A stretch of 64,000 bases of DNA from Ustilago trichophora (taxonomy: Eukaryota; Basidiomycota; Ustilaginomycetes; Ustilaginales; Ustilaginaceae): the NCBI GenBank assembly GCA_900323505.1, contig OOIN01000007.1, forward strand, positions 186,001 to 250,000, written 5' to 3'. Within the stretch, counting starts at the first letter, position 1. The number at the start of each line of letters is the position of its first letter. A program made the position numbers and the translations under genes. This document shows positions 41,960 through 52,984 of this stretch, piece by piece. Below the pieces are notes generated by a model. It saw nothing but the letters and a program-made list of their open reading frames with translations, ran no database searches and had not been told where the DNA came from.

Positions 41960-42429
41960 ATGGCAGCGAAACAAGCGGCTGAAAAGCTCATCTCTGAACA
42001 TCTAATTGCGGTTTTTAGCAAGTCTTATTGTCCTTATTGTAGTCAAGCTAAGAGTGTTATTGATAAATTGGGGTTGGAAAAAGGAAAAGTTGGTATCTTG
42101 GAACTTGACACTATGGGTGGTGAAGGTAGTGATATTCAGGTATGTCTTTATTCCCCCCCTTAAAACCCCCGAAACAACCACACTATCTTGCCGATTCAAT
42201 CGACTTGCTTCTCTCTCTTGTGGTAGAGGTGAAAGTAATAAGATAGGAATGGTTGTAGTGGAACAGTACTGACATTGTATCGCTCGATGAAAATAAACAG
42301 GCTTACCTTCAGGAGAAAACAAACCAACGGACAGTCCCAAACATTTTCATCAACCAGAAACATCTAGGTGGTTGCAGCGATCTTCTCGACGCACAGAAGA
42401 GTGGAAAGTTACACCAACTTCTCAAGTAA
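41960..42429 (+). CDS. Dithiol glutaredoxin (two exons)
   Basis: A small thiol-disulfide oxidoreductase that uses glutathione. Exons 41960-42139 and 42301-42429, with a 161-nt intron (CAG|GTATGT...AACAG|GCTTAC), give 102 residues, the usual length for a class I glutaredoxin. The active site is CPYC at residues 24-27, preceded by the typical VFSKSY strand; the TVP cis-proline motif (RTVPNIFI) and LGGCSDL glutathione-binding loop follow in exon 2. No signal or mitochondrial leader is visible from this ATG, so a cytosolic (Grx1/Grx2-like) form is likely. The coding DNA is relatively AT-rich. The intron includes an AACAGTACTGAC motif related to the dispersed TACTGTAC family. Confidence 0.93.
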
Positions 42430-44841
42430 TTCCTTTCTCCCCCCAAATTGTTCCAACTCGATCGGCTCAAGCCTTTGCTGATAACTCATGCTGATGCTGA
42501 TACTGTGGCCAAGTTGATGCAATGTATAAGAGGTTGATCGGATGCAAATCAAATTGAAATCCATTGCTTTTCCGTTTGATCATACGATGTGATGATGCAT
42601 GTGGTTGTCGTTGGGGTTGGATCTGTTGGAATCGATGTTAGCAAAGCCGCAGATGAGTGATTGTTGTGACAATGCGTTGACATGGTAAGGAATGGTGCTT
42701 CTTGGAGTTAGCAGCCTCTTGTATTTGACCCGCTCACAAGGTGGTTGGCAAGAGATTGTCGTCGAGAAGGTTAGCACGATTCAACGTGGATCATACAGTA
42801 TTCGATCCAATTCAAGTACATGGGTAAACGATCTTTTGGAATCAAAGTCGACATCTTTGTACAACCTAAGCTCCGATGTTTGGATTCAATCAGATAGACC
42901 ATCGGCAAAAGGGAAAGGTTTTGATGAAAGTAGAGCTATCTATGGTGAACCACTCGGATGCCATTGGATCCAATTGATCCTCTCGAATCTATACTGTAGT
43001 CTACCTGTGCAAAGGTTTTTTTTTTTTTTAAACGTCAACTTTGGTCTGGCCGATTCAGTTGCTTCCGAACGATCGAGCTTCTCCCAACATCTCTAAATTT
43101 TGTTCTTTAACCCAAGTCGATGCCCTTGGCAACATGCAAAGACAATCTCTGACCAGATAGCTGTACCACTGAGCCAAGAGCTATTGTTGAAATTCAATCC
43201 GATTCTTGTGCAATGGACAATTCATCTTTGGGCTTATACCTGATTCTGTACAAGACATTGGAAGATCGTATCGAAGCACGTCCCTCTGTATCGCAAGGAT
43301 GAGCCCACTCGGTGCCTCATACGGTGAGTAGTGTGAAAACTAACGTGGTTCGTGTATTTTAATGTAACCAACCAGAACCTTGAGGAGACGCTGTGAATGG
43401 ACGGTGGCCAGCCGCTGCTTGGAACCGCTCTCAAAGATTTCAAAGTGATGTACGTTGCCATCTTGCCATGCAGCTTTCTTTCCAGAGCCCAACCATAGTA
43501 CTTTACTATTGCAGCGGACGGAATGAGAGGTCCGAAATGAAGTGCTTGGCGCATGAGCCCTTCTTTCCGTCGCCCCGAACTGAGGTTAAACAAAGTAAGC
43601 ATCTCGGAAAGCGAGAGAAGGGGGAAACGGGCTTGAGTGGGTCGGAGCGTCGTCTTTGTCGCCGATGGTTAGTCTCGAGGTCTATCGTACCTCAGTTGCC
43701 ACCCTGGGCGAGAAATAGCTGGTGCATATGGGCTGATTGATTAAACACCAGAAGGACCCCATGTCCGGGCACAATAGTGCAAAAAACCACCTGCAAAGTG
43801 GTCACCATACACCTGAGCATACCACTAGCCACTAGAACACGTGCAGACGAAAACCTAGAAGAAATCCTGAAAAGAGGATCTCCCACCATGCTCTCTACCA
43901 AACCTGATCACCAGATTCAACACGGATCCTCTCTCCAAAAAGGTCCATGACGCTAATCGAATCAAGCCCTCTATCAAACACACACTCCCTCGCGCTTTGA
44001 CCCTCTTGTGCAGGTGCCTTCTCTTTGGTTTTCCTGTCCAATCCGATCCCACTTTGTATGGCATTCTGCCAAGTGTGACATTTCTCATAAATATAAGGTG
44101 TGGAGATCAGATCGCTTGGTTTAGGCTTGATTCTTGACTCGTCGCTTCGCCTCAGCTTAAGCCTCCTACACAGGACAGTGAATCACGGTGTTCGTGCATG
44201 CAGAGGAATCCTAGCGTCGCCGAATCGCAATGTTGCCAACCAAAATAATAGTAGACAAAAGCAAGATTCATCGTCTGGTGGGAAGGCCTTCGAATCCAAT
44301 CATGAGAAAGAATTCCGCTGGCCTGGGAAGGTCCGATGGTGACACTTAGTCTTTACTTGTTCTGAGGCCTGCGGTCCAACGACGAAAAAAAGGGGAGGAC
44401 TTTGCGGGAAGCAGCACCAGCTCCCAGCTGTCAATAGCGGTTACCATTACAGAGTGGGTGAGGCAAGTCTCATTCTCATCAATGTCTCTATCAGCCTGCC
44501 TAAAACCGGCTGCAAATCGTCATGAATCAACGCAGCACGCTAACCAGATTCCAACACTGCAACCTGCACTGATCCCCCTTCGTGACCTCTCTCTTCCTCG
44601 CTTTTTGTAAAAATCCTCGGCATGCAGCGAGATGCTTTTTTTCTCTTAGTTTTCATACTCTACCTGGCTCGAATCTACAGTTGAACTTACATACATTAGC
44701 TTATGCTACCCATGTTGACACTTTCTCCTCGCCTTACAGTATATAGAGCAACTTTGGAATCAACAAAGACAGAGAGTATCCATCAATCATCCATCCGCAT
44801 CGCATCGGCTTTCCCGGGGGGGGATTTTTTCTTTCTCCACC
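42430..44841. other. 2.4-kb region without a convincing gene
   Basis: The longest open frame that starts with ATG is 42692-43096 (134 codons). It has no signal peptide, no recognisable domain and a Phe run from a T10 tract, so it is not called. A tRNA-like GCTCAGTGGTA sits on the minus strand near 43175 but does not fold into a tRNA. Two short ORFs near 43.4 and 44.1 kb are equally unsupported. The right 500 bp probably hold the promoter of the next gene. No terminal repeats or transposase-like sequence was noticed. Confidence 0.45.
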
Positions 44842-46736
44842 ATGCCTTCCGAACCTGCTATTACCAACATGCCAGGCATTGTCACCGTTCCTCATCATCA
44901 ACACGACTTGTCCTCATTCAATGTTAACCAGTTTCCTCTGGCAGATAATGCAACTGCGGATGAGGTGCTGAGGCTGGTCGATTCGTTGGCGTTGAAAATG
45001 TTGCCAAAGGGCTATTGGCAGCTTTCGTGGACGACAAGTTTGCTCAATTTGACCATTTTTTTCTTGATCGCGATAGCAATGCGTGCATATAGATCAAGAA
45101 AAACCCCGGTTCCGCTGTGGTTATTCAAGCTCGAGTCGAGACCGTACCGGATCAAGAGAGCGAACAAGTCTTCGAAGACCAGGGATCAGAAGTCCTCATC
45201 TGTCAGCACTGACAACACTTCATACCGTGGTTGCAATTCAACCACTTCTCCTCCATCTGAACCTCGCCGTGGCTTCAAATGTCGACTTCAGGCCCTCTTG
45301 GATTGCTTCCCTTCCACCACTCCTCGCGAGAGTGACGAGAAATCTCAATCCGCTTCTGAGCAAGAACAAGGCGGGGAAGAGATCCGAATGGGAAAATTCA
45401 TCACGGCCTCATGTGTGAATTGCCACTTTGTCCTAACCAGCGCCTACGTCGTTCTCCTATCCCTCAAGGTCGTCGAAACTTTTGTCACTCAAAAAGCCTC
45501 TTCCACTCCAGCTCTTCTCAACCCAAACATTTTGGAAGCCTTTATGATCGCAGCCATCTTCTCTACCGCCTACTTTGCCGCTTTGGGATACATCGCCATT
45601 CTCCTCCCCAACGTCCCTCCTTGGATATGGAACAGTAGCGTCATCACCAACTACGTTTTCATCGTGACTGTTGGCTTGATGACAACCAGTAAAGTTGCCC
45701 TCTCTGCTAGCAAGATCAACAGTTATAGACAGCTGCTTTGGTATCAGCTCGTCTATCTACCCTCCCTCCTCCACCCACTTGCTAACGAGAGTACTGTTAG
45801 AGAAAGCCCGGCGGATGAGGTCGAGATGAAGCTCGCAAAGGTAGCTTATCAAGAAGCGCTTAAGCATAGACTCTGGCTCCAAGCTTCCCACGGAGTCATC
45901 GCTGTAGGTGGAATTATGCTTGCCATCATTTACCTCGTCATTCTGATAACCCTCTCTCGCAAAGTCGCTATGGAGTTGGTACAAATTCGCAATGCTCCCT
46001 TGCCTCCTTCTAATCCACAGGAGGGTACGATGTCGGCGGTATCGATGGAAGATAGGAAACAAGAAGTTGTCAGCACCTCGGCGGTGACAACGTGGCCTTT
46101 GACAGCGGTACCCTTGAGTTTGCCTTCAGGTTCGCAAACGACGGATCCAGTGCTCAAGACGTTTTTGTCTGAACCGGCAAGGTTTAGTCTGCCATTGAGG
46201 AAGGGTGCTGCCAGAACGCCGCCGCCTACGCCGGCTCCTAGTGGTCCACTACCCCTCCCACCGGTGCGAGAGGTCACGGATTCGAGATCTTCGACCCCGG
46301 ATTCGGCTGCTTATTCGGTGGCCGAGGTAAGGCCAGAGCTTCTCCTCGGAAACTCTGGTAATGTGGAAAGACGTAGCAGTACCACCTTCCAACAGCAACC
46401 TAGTACTTTTCCCCTGCAGGTGGGACATCAAAATCGAGCTGCTCCTTCAACAGATTCCATGCTCTCCGTCCCAGCCCACCATGACGACGACGACGATCAA
46501 CGTTCATCTTCACCAACCTCATCCTCAACTCATCGCACAAGACTCGACCTTGGACCTCGAACCCGTAGAGACTCCCAACCTATCCCATGGGCCAACAACA
46601 GCTTACACGAAGACTTGGCCACAAGCGAAGGCTACGTAACCGTCTGCAGGTTTCTCTTCAATTGCATCATCGATCATGGTGCTGTAATGTTGCAGTGCTT
46701 TGTGTTTGGGTCCACCTCTGTAGGTCTCCACACATT

Positions 46737-46768
<32 letters not shown>

Positions 46769-48301
46769 TTTTCCTCGCCTCCTTTTCCAATTGGCAGTTG
46801 CTGACAATTCTTTATGGTCTTCTCGTCTCGCAGATCTACCTGACGTTTGTCTACAGCGACATCTACCCGAACGATGCACGAAGCGCCAGTCTGCAAGTGG
46901 GCCGCATAAATATGGTCTCTTCCTGCCTATTCACCTTGCTATACCTCATCAATTCCGTCAACCTCTTTGCACCATTCTTGCTCTTTCCAACGTCTCAGGT
47001 CAAATTGGCGACCATGCTAGCTTCTCTTTACACGCCAAACTTTATTTCTGATCCGGGAAAGTATCGCGAGACTGGCCGATATTCTCGCAGGTCTCCCTCC
47101 AAAAGGATGCTCCGCAACAAGCGCAGAAAGGTGATCGAAACGGCACCGCGGTCGAGGTTGCAACCTCAGGAGTCGTATAGAGATCTGTTGGATACCGCTG
47201 GAAAGGGGACGAGCGAGATGTACTCGTCGAAGAATGCTGATTCAGCAACGAGTCTGCCTTTGTCGCAAACGGGTACTGTTTGCGGTGATGCAATGCAGCA
47301 TCCTCACACGAGTTTGACGACAACTGCTTCTTCGCCTTCTGAGGATAAGGAGCAGAGGGGGAGAATGAACAAGTCGTTGGAGAAGGAAGGTGCGATTCGG
47401 AGCAAGATCACGGGTCCCATTGCGACGGCTATTCAGCTCTTTCGAACGCCTCCTGCGAAAGATGTGGGTTTGATTGGGTTCACTCCGTCACGACGGGAGA
47501 TGACTTTGACATCGCCAGAAATGCAGCTTTCCACACTCGCACTTCCTCCATCTCCTACTGCTTTCCGGGCTTTTTTCAACTTCACCCCCTTCTCCTCTCC
47601 TTTCTCCTCTTGTTCTTCCGGAGCAAAAACAGACGACGCTAAATTCAAGCATCGCAACCACTTTTCCAACATTTCCACTGCCCATTCAGTCCACAACAAT
47701 CCATCCAGCAGGAATGTAGCAGCGTCAGGATCAGAATCGTGCTATACGACGTGTCAGATGTCTTCCCCGCACGCTTCTGCGTCGGAAAAGCAGCGAGGCA
47801 AGCAATTGGTCTTAGACTCTCTCATCTCATCTCACGCTTTACCCATTCAAGGTTTCTACTGTCACAGAACTTCCGCTCTCAGTCTCTCAGCATTTGAATC
47901 TGGAGGAGGAGGATTGCGAATGTATCATCCCAACAGGTCGGTGGAATCGGGATTCGAATGGTCTGGATACGATCATGAGGAGCAACAGCTGCATGGTTTG
48001 CGACCAAGACCAAAGCCCAGAGTTCAGGCAAAGCCAAGGTTCGACGATGCACCTCCTGTGCGTCCTTCACATTGTTCTCAAGTTGCAACCCAATCATCCC
48101 AATACGAGGCTGATAGCGACTTTGGTGAACAAGACCAGGCAGAAGGTGATATGGAAGAGTATGAAGCCGAAGAAGAGCTCCAGATCTCTGATTCACAAGC
48201 CGACTCTATGGGAATGAAGAGAGCATCTCAACGTCGTCGTCAAAGATTGAGACAGCAGTTTCGAGGTCAGATCGGCGCACATTGCGAACCCATCCCTCTG
48301 C

Positions 48302-48392
<91 letters not shown>

Positions 48393-48849
48393 TCATCAAC
48401 AAGAACAGCATTCTTCTTCATCATCAGATCACGATTTGATCAAAGTCGTAGTCCGAAGAGCTTCCTTGCCCACCATTGTACAACTTCCGCAGTATTCTAC
48501 AAGACGCCTCATTGACAAAGAGGATAGTGCAAGGTTGTCAGAATCACCAAGAATGCCAGGGGTAGAAATACGTTCGCAAGCAAGGACCATTTTGGCACGT
48601 GACAATGGAGTACCATCGATTATTGCTCAGCCTCCAACTCCTATTAGTAGCAGCAGGCCGAGGGCAAAGACTCAATCTGAACTTGATGAAGAACAATTGC
48701 AGGTGCAGGAACATCCGAGGATGATGTTATCGATTCCGATCCACTTGGATCGCTCGGCAAGGGGTAACGAGGTTAAACCTAGCGGTACTGAGGCTGTTGA
48801 CGAGGATAATGACGCTTCGGTTGACTCTGACACGTTTTGCGCCTCTTAA
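44842..48849 (+). CDS. Seven-segment membrane protein with long cytosolic-type loops and a polyGln tract
   Basis: An ORF of 1335 codons; a likely 78-nt in-frame intron at 46720-46797 would make the protein 1309 residues. Hydrophobic segments lie at about 66-83, 191-213, 229-256, 267-285, 351-372, then after a 230-residue Ser/Pro-rich loop one long or two shorter segments around 603-670 and a last one near 690-715. That count and the long loop before the last segments resemble a seven-transmembrane receptor-type layout, but no receptor motif was recognised. The C-terminal 600 residues are polar, with basic, Ser-rich and acidic stretches and 30 consecutive Gln (codons CAA) at 48301-48390. Function unknown. 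The ATG at 44842 directly follows a CCACC leader. Confidence 0.72.
46720..46797 (+). other. Probable in-frame 78-nt intron containing a run of 31 C
   Basis: TCT|GTAGGT at 46720 and TTGGCAG|TTG ending at 46797 are plausible splice sites in phase 0. The interval has no stop codon and a length divisible by three, so an ORF finder reads through it as a Pro run. A 31-base C homopolymer (46738-46768) followed by T/C-rich DNA looks like a polypyrimidine tract, and removal joins two hydrophobic stretches into a continuous membrane segment. Confidence 0.65.
48301..48390. repeat. (CAA)30 repeat encoding polyglutamine
   Basis: Thirty uninterrupted CAA codons in the C-terminal tail of the seven-segment membrane protein. 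Pure codon repetition implies a length-variable microsatellite rather than conserved Gln selection with mixed codons. Confidence 0.95.
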
Positions 48850-49141
48850 AGGTTGAAAATTCCTCTTGGTAGTGGCAATCTTTGCATTCTGTACAAGTTT
48901 CCATTCTGTCTGTACATGTTTCCATTCATTGATATCGCTCACTCTCGCTTGTTTCACGCTCGCTTTAATACTGCTTTCCTTCCTTCATTTTCTCCGAAAT
49001 ACACTCGTTTCTCATCACCACTTCTTGCTCCGTGAAAAGCCCATGCAAAGTATCCTGAAGCTAATTTCAACATCACGAGCCAGTCTATAGAGTTCCTCTT
49101 CCGGGCTAAACGTGGTTGCATTGCATTCGACGAGAAGCACG

Positions 49142-52100
49142 CTACATCGAGTAGGGATTCTGCGGACCGCCAGAGCGTGGTCTGGGCGGAAGTCCGTGTG
49201 GCTGCATCCCATGCTGTTGGTGTTGGGGTTGATGTTGATGCGGTGGGGGTGGCTGTGGAAATGGCCGGCCACGGCTTGGATGGGGGAATCTGCTTCCTCC
49301 TCCTCCTCCTCCTCCGTTACCTTGAGGCTGTCCATGTTGACCGGGGAAGGGGTGTCTACCACCTCCTCCGACATTATTGGGAGGGGGAAAGGGCCTGGGG
49401 CCTGGGTATGCCATATTGGGACGACCTGCTTGTCCATAATTGAGCGGTCCTGATGGATCAACCCATCCATCGGACTGTTGCATTCCCATCGGAGCGATGC
49501 CGTTTGATTGCTGTGGTGGAGCGTATGGGGCTCTCGAGTGGAACGGTCTTGGTTGTCGCTGTTGAGATGGGCCAGGATGCATGTAACCCATTCCCATCGC
49601 CTGTTGCTGCTGCTGCTGCTGCTGCTGCTGTGGTGGCTGTTGTTGTTGAGGTCGAACAGCGCCACCCATCATCCCTCCACCCGGTCCCATCGCGCCTGGC
49701 CCTGGCACAATCGCAGGAGCAGGCGCCGCAGCCGCAGGAGCAGGCTTCCACTCCCTCCTAGCCCTGTCTATCTCCTTACTATGTTCGTACTTTGGCAGAC
49801 TCGCCGGGTCGGCAGGGAACGGTTTCGTCCAGAACCACTCGTGCTCCAGTGCCTGCTGCGCCGTCAATCTCTTCTTCGGATCCAGTACCAACAGCTTGTC
49901 GATCAAGTCTGCACAGTGCGGACCTGCATCGTACAGCGTTCGGAAGCGTTCCTTGACCTTCCTTGTGTAAGCACCAAATTCGTGCTGACCCGGAATCTCT
50001 GGATGCGGATCCGGTCTCCCCGTCGGATCGGCATCTTTGACCCCTGGCAGACTCGACCAACCCGGAAACGACGTCTCGTTCGGACTTCCGCACAACTGAG
50101 CAATCAGCTCGAGCTGGTTGATCTCCGAAGTACCTTTGAACAACGGTTTGCCCATCACCATTTCTGCCAGGATACATCCAATCCCCCACATATCTATGGG
50201 TGGTCCATACTTTTTCTCCCCCGCCAGCAGCTCAGGTGGCCGATACCAACGAGTGACGACCATGTTGGTGTATCTGTGAGTACCACCTGTCCAGCCTTTT
50301 CCCGTCCAACTCTGACCGGGATCGCGATAGGGTCGAGCAAGACCAAAGTCGGCAATCTGAAGCTGACCTTTGTTGTTGATCAACAAGTTGGCCGCTTTCA
50401 TGTCTCGATGAAGGATCCGATTCTTGTGCAGATAAAGCGTCCCTTCGAGCAACTGTTTCATGTAGAGTTTGATCTGGCTGTTCTCGAGGCGGATGGAAGG
50501 GTTCTCGAGCATCCCGTTGAGATCGTGGTCCATGTAGGGCTCGACCATGTAGACGTCGCCTAGCTTGCCTCGTTCGCCGGATGGTCGATAGGCCATATCA
50601 ATGACAGGAACGATGCTCGGGTGTTTGAGCTTCTTCAACAGCTTGATTTCACGCAAGGCTGTGATGGGGAGGCCGTCCTTGGCGTCGTGAATCGTCACTT
50701 TCTTCAAGGCGACTTGAGTGCCGGTGAGGATTTGGCGACCTTTCAAAACTTCTCCAAATGTACCTTGGCCGAGCTTGATCGAAATCTCGTAGTCGTCGAG
50801 GGACGAACAGCCTACGAACTTGCGCTGGTCGAGTGGAATCGGCGAACCGCGAGCTTTGCGACGCTCTCGACCGGAAAGTGCAGGTGCGTGAGGAAGTTTA
50901 CGAGGGAGGCACGAGAGTCGGACGGAGGGCACGGAGGTGTCGTCGAGGGCATCGCAGGTGGTAGTAAAGTTGGCATCTGCAGGGACGGCTGCTGCGGGGG
51001 TGGCGACGGTCGAAGATGCTGCTGCGGGAAGTGTTGATCCTGGATGACTGCCAGGTAGAGCAGCGGCGGCAGAGCCAGTATTGGATGACATGACAGGCGA
51101 TTCGAGTGTGTTAATCCTGGGTTGGATGGGCGCGCCCGGTGCAACGTTTTCGATCGCTGCGAGACCTTCCTTCTCGGCAGATGTGAGTGCAGGCGGGACG
51201 ACGGCGTTGAAGTTCGCTTTGCGCTTGAGGAGTCCTGCTGGTGGGGAGCGACGACCGCTATCAGGAGATCGGGCTCGTTTGAGTGTCAACTCTCCACCAT
51301 CGCGATTTGGTACAGACGAAGAGGGATGATCTCGCGAGAGAAGTGGAGCTGGTTCGGTTCTACCCATTCTCGACGGAGGTCGTGGTGCGAATGCTTCGCC
51401 GTTTCCATTGGAAGCAGGGTCCGGCGACCAGCCTGCAAACGGTTGCTCTTGACGGGCGATTGGAGGCGAGATTTCCCTGTCCCGGCCGTTTCTGTCGTTC
51501 TGCCTGTCGCGCTGCGGTCTTCGCGGTTGCGGATATCGATCTTGCTCCCACGGCCTATCACGATCAGTACGGTCTGGACGTCGATCAGCGCTCTGAACCC
51601 ATTCTCTATCATTGCGCCTGTCGTTGGCCCACCGGCCTTTAGCAGGCGCTGGCACTCCTTCCTTGCCTAGGTCCCAATCCCTTGCGCTTTGTTGAGAATA
51701 GCGTTCGTCTGCAGCTCGATAGAGGTCTCGAGACGAAGCACCGGCGCCGTTGCCACCCGGGCGGTAGACATCGTGTTCGCTACGATCCGAGGGTTGACGA
51801 TGATGCCGCTGATCTGAAGGTGGGCGGGGCCCGCTGTCAAAATCCCTGCTGCTGCGGCGAGCGGCTGGTTGGGGAGACGGACTTCGCAAATGACTCGCCT
51901 GCGCTTGATAAGAAGCAGAGGCAGTTGCCTGTGCTTTCGGTTTCGGAGGTGACTGTGGCTGGTACGACTTGTAGTCATCCCTGCGTGAGTTGCTGTGACG
52001 ATCCCTATCGATTCTATGATGACCTTCGGATGGAGGGCGAGAGTTGCTCGTGGTCGAAGGATGCGGTGGAGTCTTTGGCGGTGGTGGGCGGAAGCCGGAT

Positions 52101-52465
52101 TCCAAGGCTGAGGTAGGACTGTCATCAATCGCACCTTCTTCCTCCTCGTCATCGGTATATGGCGTTGCTGCAGCTGCTCCTGCACTAGAGCTACCACTCC
52201 GTTGCTGCTGCGGTGCGTTTGGACGCTGTGGCCATGGCCGTGACTGACCATCTCCAGCTCTCGATTGTGAAGCTGGTTTTACAGGCAGCCGATGTACACC
52301 GTGCCTATCTCTGTCCAGCTTGATTGGTGCTTTGTCCTCCCTTGTGGCCGCAGGTGAAGGGGACGGCGCAACGGAGGAGTTGGACGAGGATGCAGCGCGA
52401 CTCGCAGCGATACCTGCTATGCGAAAGCCTCCCATAGCCTCCTGATCGGATGGTCGGGGCGGCAT
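49142..52465 (-). CDS. BUR1: Cyclin-dependent kinase BUR1 (CDK9-type)
   Basis: BUR1 is the fungal P-TEFb-like kinase that phosphorylates the RNA polymerase II tail and elongation factors with cyclin BUR2. The single-exon protein is 1107 residues. The first 550 residues are disordered and Arg/Pro/Ser-rich. The kinase domain lies at about 558-880: LGQGTFGEV glycine loop, ALKKV lysine, the C-helix PITALRE (the very motif that named CDK9), HRDMKAANLL with the catalytic Asp, DFGLAR, and a T-loop ending GGTHRYTNMVVTRWYRPPELL, with the activating Thr. The typical GxGCILAEMVMGKPLFKG and DPKKRLTAQQAL follow. The C-terminal 230 residues are Pro/Gln/Gly-rich with a CAG-type Gln tract (about 49604-49630). 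Other fungal BUR1 proteins also have long tails. It is divergent from SLU7, with which it shares about 520 bp upstream. Confidence 0.93.
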   Translation of the reverse strand: MPPRPSDQEAMGGFRIAGIAASRAASSSNSSVAPSPSPAATREDKAPIKLDRDRHGVHRLPVKPASQSRAGDGQSRPWPQRPNAPQQQRSGSSSAGAAAATPYTDDEEEEGAIDDSPTSALESGFRPPPPKTPPHPSTTSNSRPPSEGHHRIDRDRHSNSRRDDYKSYQPQSPPKPKAQATASASYQAQASHLRSPSPQPAARRSSRDFDSGPRPPSDQRHHRQPSDRSEHDVYRPGGNGAGASSRDLYRAADERYSQQSARDWDLGKEGVPAPAKGRWANDRRNDREWVQSADRRPDRTDRDRPWEQDRYPQPRRPQRDRQNDRNGRDREISPPIARQEQPFAGWSPDPASNGNGEAFAPRPPSRMGRTEPAPLLSRDHPSSSVPNRDGGELTLKRARSPDSGRRSPPAGLLKRKANFNAVVPPALTSAEKEGLAAIENVAPGAPIQPRINTLESPVMSSNTGSAAAALPGSHPGSTLPAAASSTVATPAAAVPADANFTTTCDALDDTSVPSVRLSCLPRKLPHAPALSGRERRKARGSPIPLDQRKFVGCSSLDDYEISIKLGQGTFGEVLKGRQILTGTQVALKKVTIHDAKDGLPITALREIKLLKKLKHPSIVPVIDMAYRPSGERGKLGDVYMVEPYMDHDLNGMLENPSIRLENSQIKLYMKQLLEGTLYLHKNRILHRDMKAANLLINNKGQLQIADFGLARPYRDPGQSWTGKGWTGGTHRYTNMVVTRWYRPPELLAGEKKYGPPIDMWGIGCILAEMVMGKPLFKGTSEINQLELIAQLCGSPNETSFPGWSSLPGVKDADPTGRPDPHPEIPGQHEFGAYTRKVKERFRTLYDAGPHCADLIDKLLVLDPKKRLTAQQALEHEWFWTKPFPADPASLPKYEHSKEIDRARREWKPAPAAAAPAPAIVPGPGAMGPGGGMMGGAVRPQQQQPPQQQQQQQQQQAMGMGYMHPGPSQQRQPRPFHSRAPYAPPQQSNGIAPMGMQQSDGWVDPSGPLNYGQAGRPNMAYPGPRPFPPPNNVGGGGRHPFPGQHGQPQGNGGGGGGGSRFPHPSRGRPFPQPPPPHQHQPQHQQHGMQPHGLPPRPRSGGPQNPYSM

Positions 52466-52984
52466 TGTGTGTCGCAGTACGTATTTAGAGGCAGGTCATC
52501 TGGGGGAGGGGGAGGGGTTGATGTCGTTCGTCAAATGCTAGTCGTCGTTGATGTTGTTACGTCCGATGTGGCCTGAGTTCAAGGTGGCCGCTTTTCTGGC
52601 TTGAGGTGATAGCTCTGTAGCCGAACGCGACCTTATGATGCTCTCGATAGCTGTTGGTGCAAAGAGAGGGAGAAAGAGAGAAAGAGGTAGAGGTAGAGAG
52701 AGAGAGCAGCTTCCGTGATGAGAAGGAGATACCAAGGAAGCGTGGAGGTGACCGTCCAACTGCGCCTTTTTCAATTGCTCACCAAACACACAACGCGTGT
52801 CCGGATCACGGGAATGCGATTTGAAACTCGTACAGTGTTAGAGCCTTGACATCCCATAATTAACGGCGAAAATTCCAAGGTGGAGCAATTTTGGGCGAAC
52901 CCTTGCTGCATACTCCTCTCTTACTCGACTCAGCTTTCTGTCTCTCTCCCTCTCTCTCTCCACCATCCACTCCAACACCATCAC
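52466..52984. other. Divergent region between BUR1 and SLU7
   Basis: A 519-bp shared promoter and leader region with a GA-rich stretch (about 52660-52710) and a CT-rich leader (tctctctccctctctctctc) directly before SLU7. No gene is seen. Confidence 0.5.

Noticed and set aside
42692..43096. A 134-codon small protein or effector
   Set aside because: It has an ATG but no signal peptide, domain or coding-like composition, and part of it is a T-run translated as Phe.
43130..43215. tRNA gene on the minus strand
   Set aside because: A D-arm-like GCTCAGTGGTA is present, but no matching acceptor stem, anticodon stem or TTCGANNCC T-loop could be paired.
48193..48424. Poly-Leu and poly-Val ORFs opposite the CAA repeat
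   Set aside because: They are the other frames of the (CAA)30 tract; only the Gln frame continues a long coding ORF.
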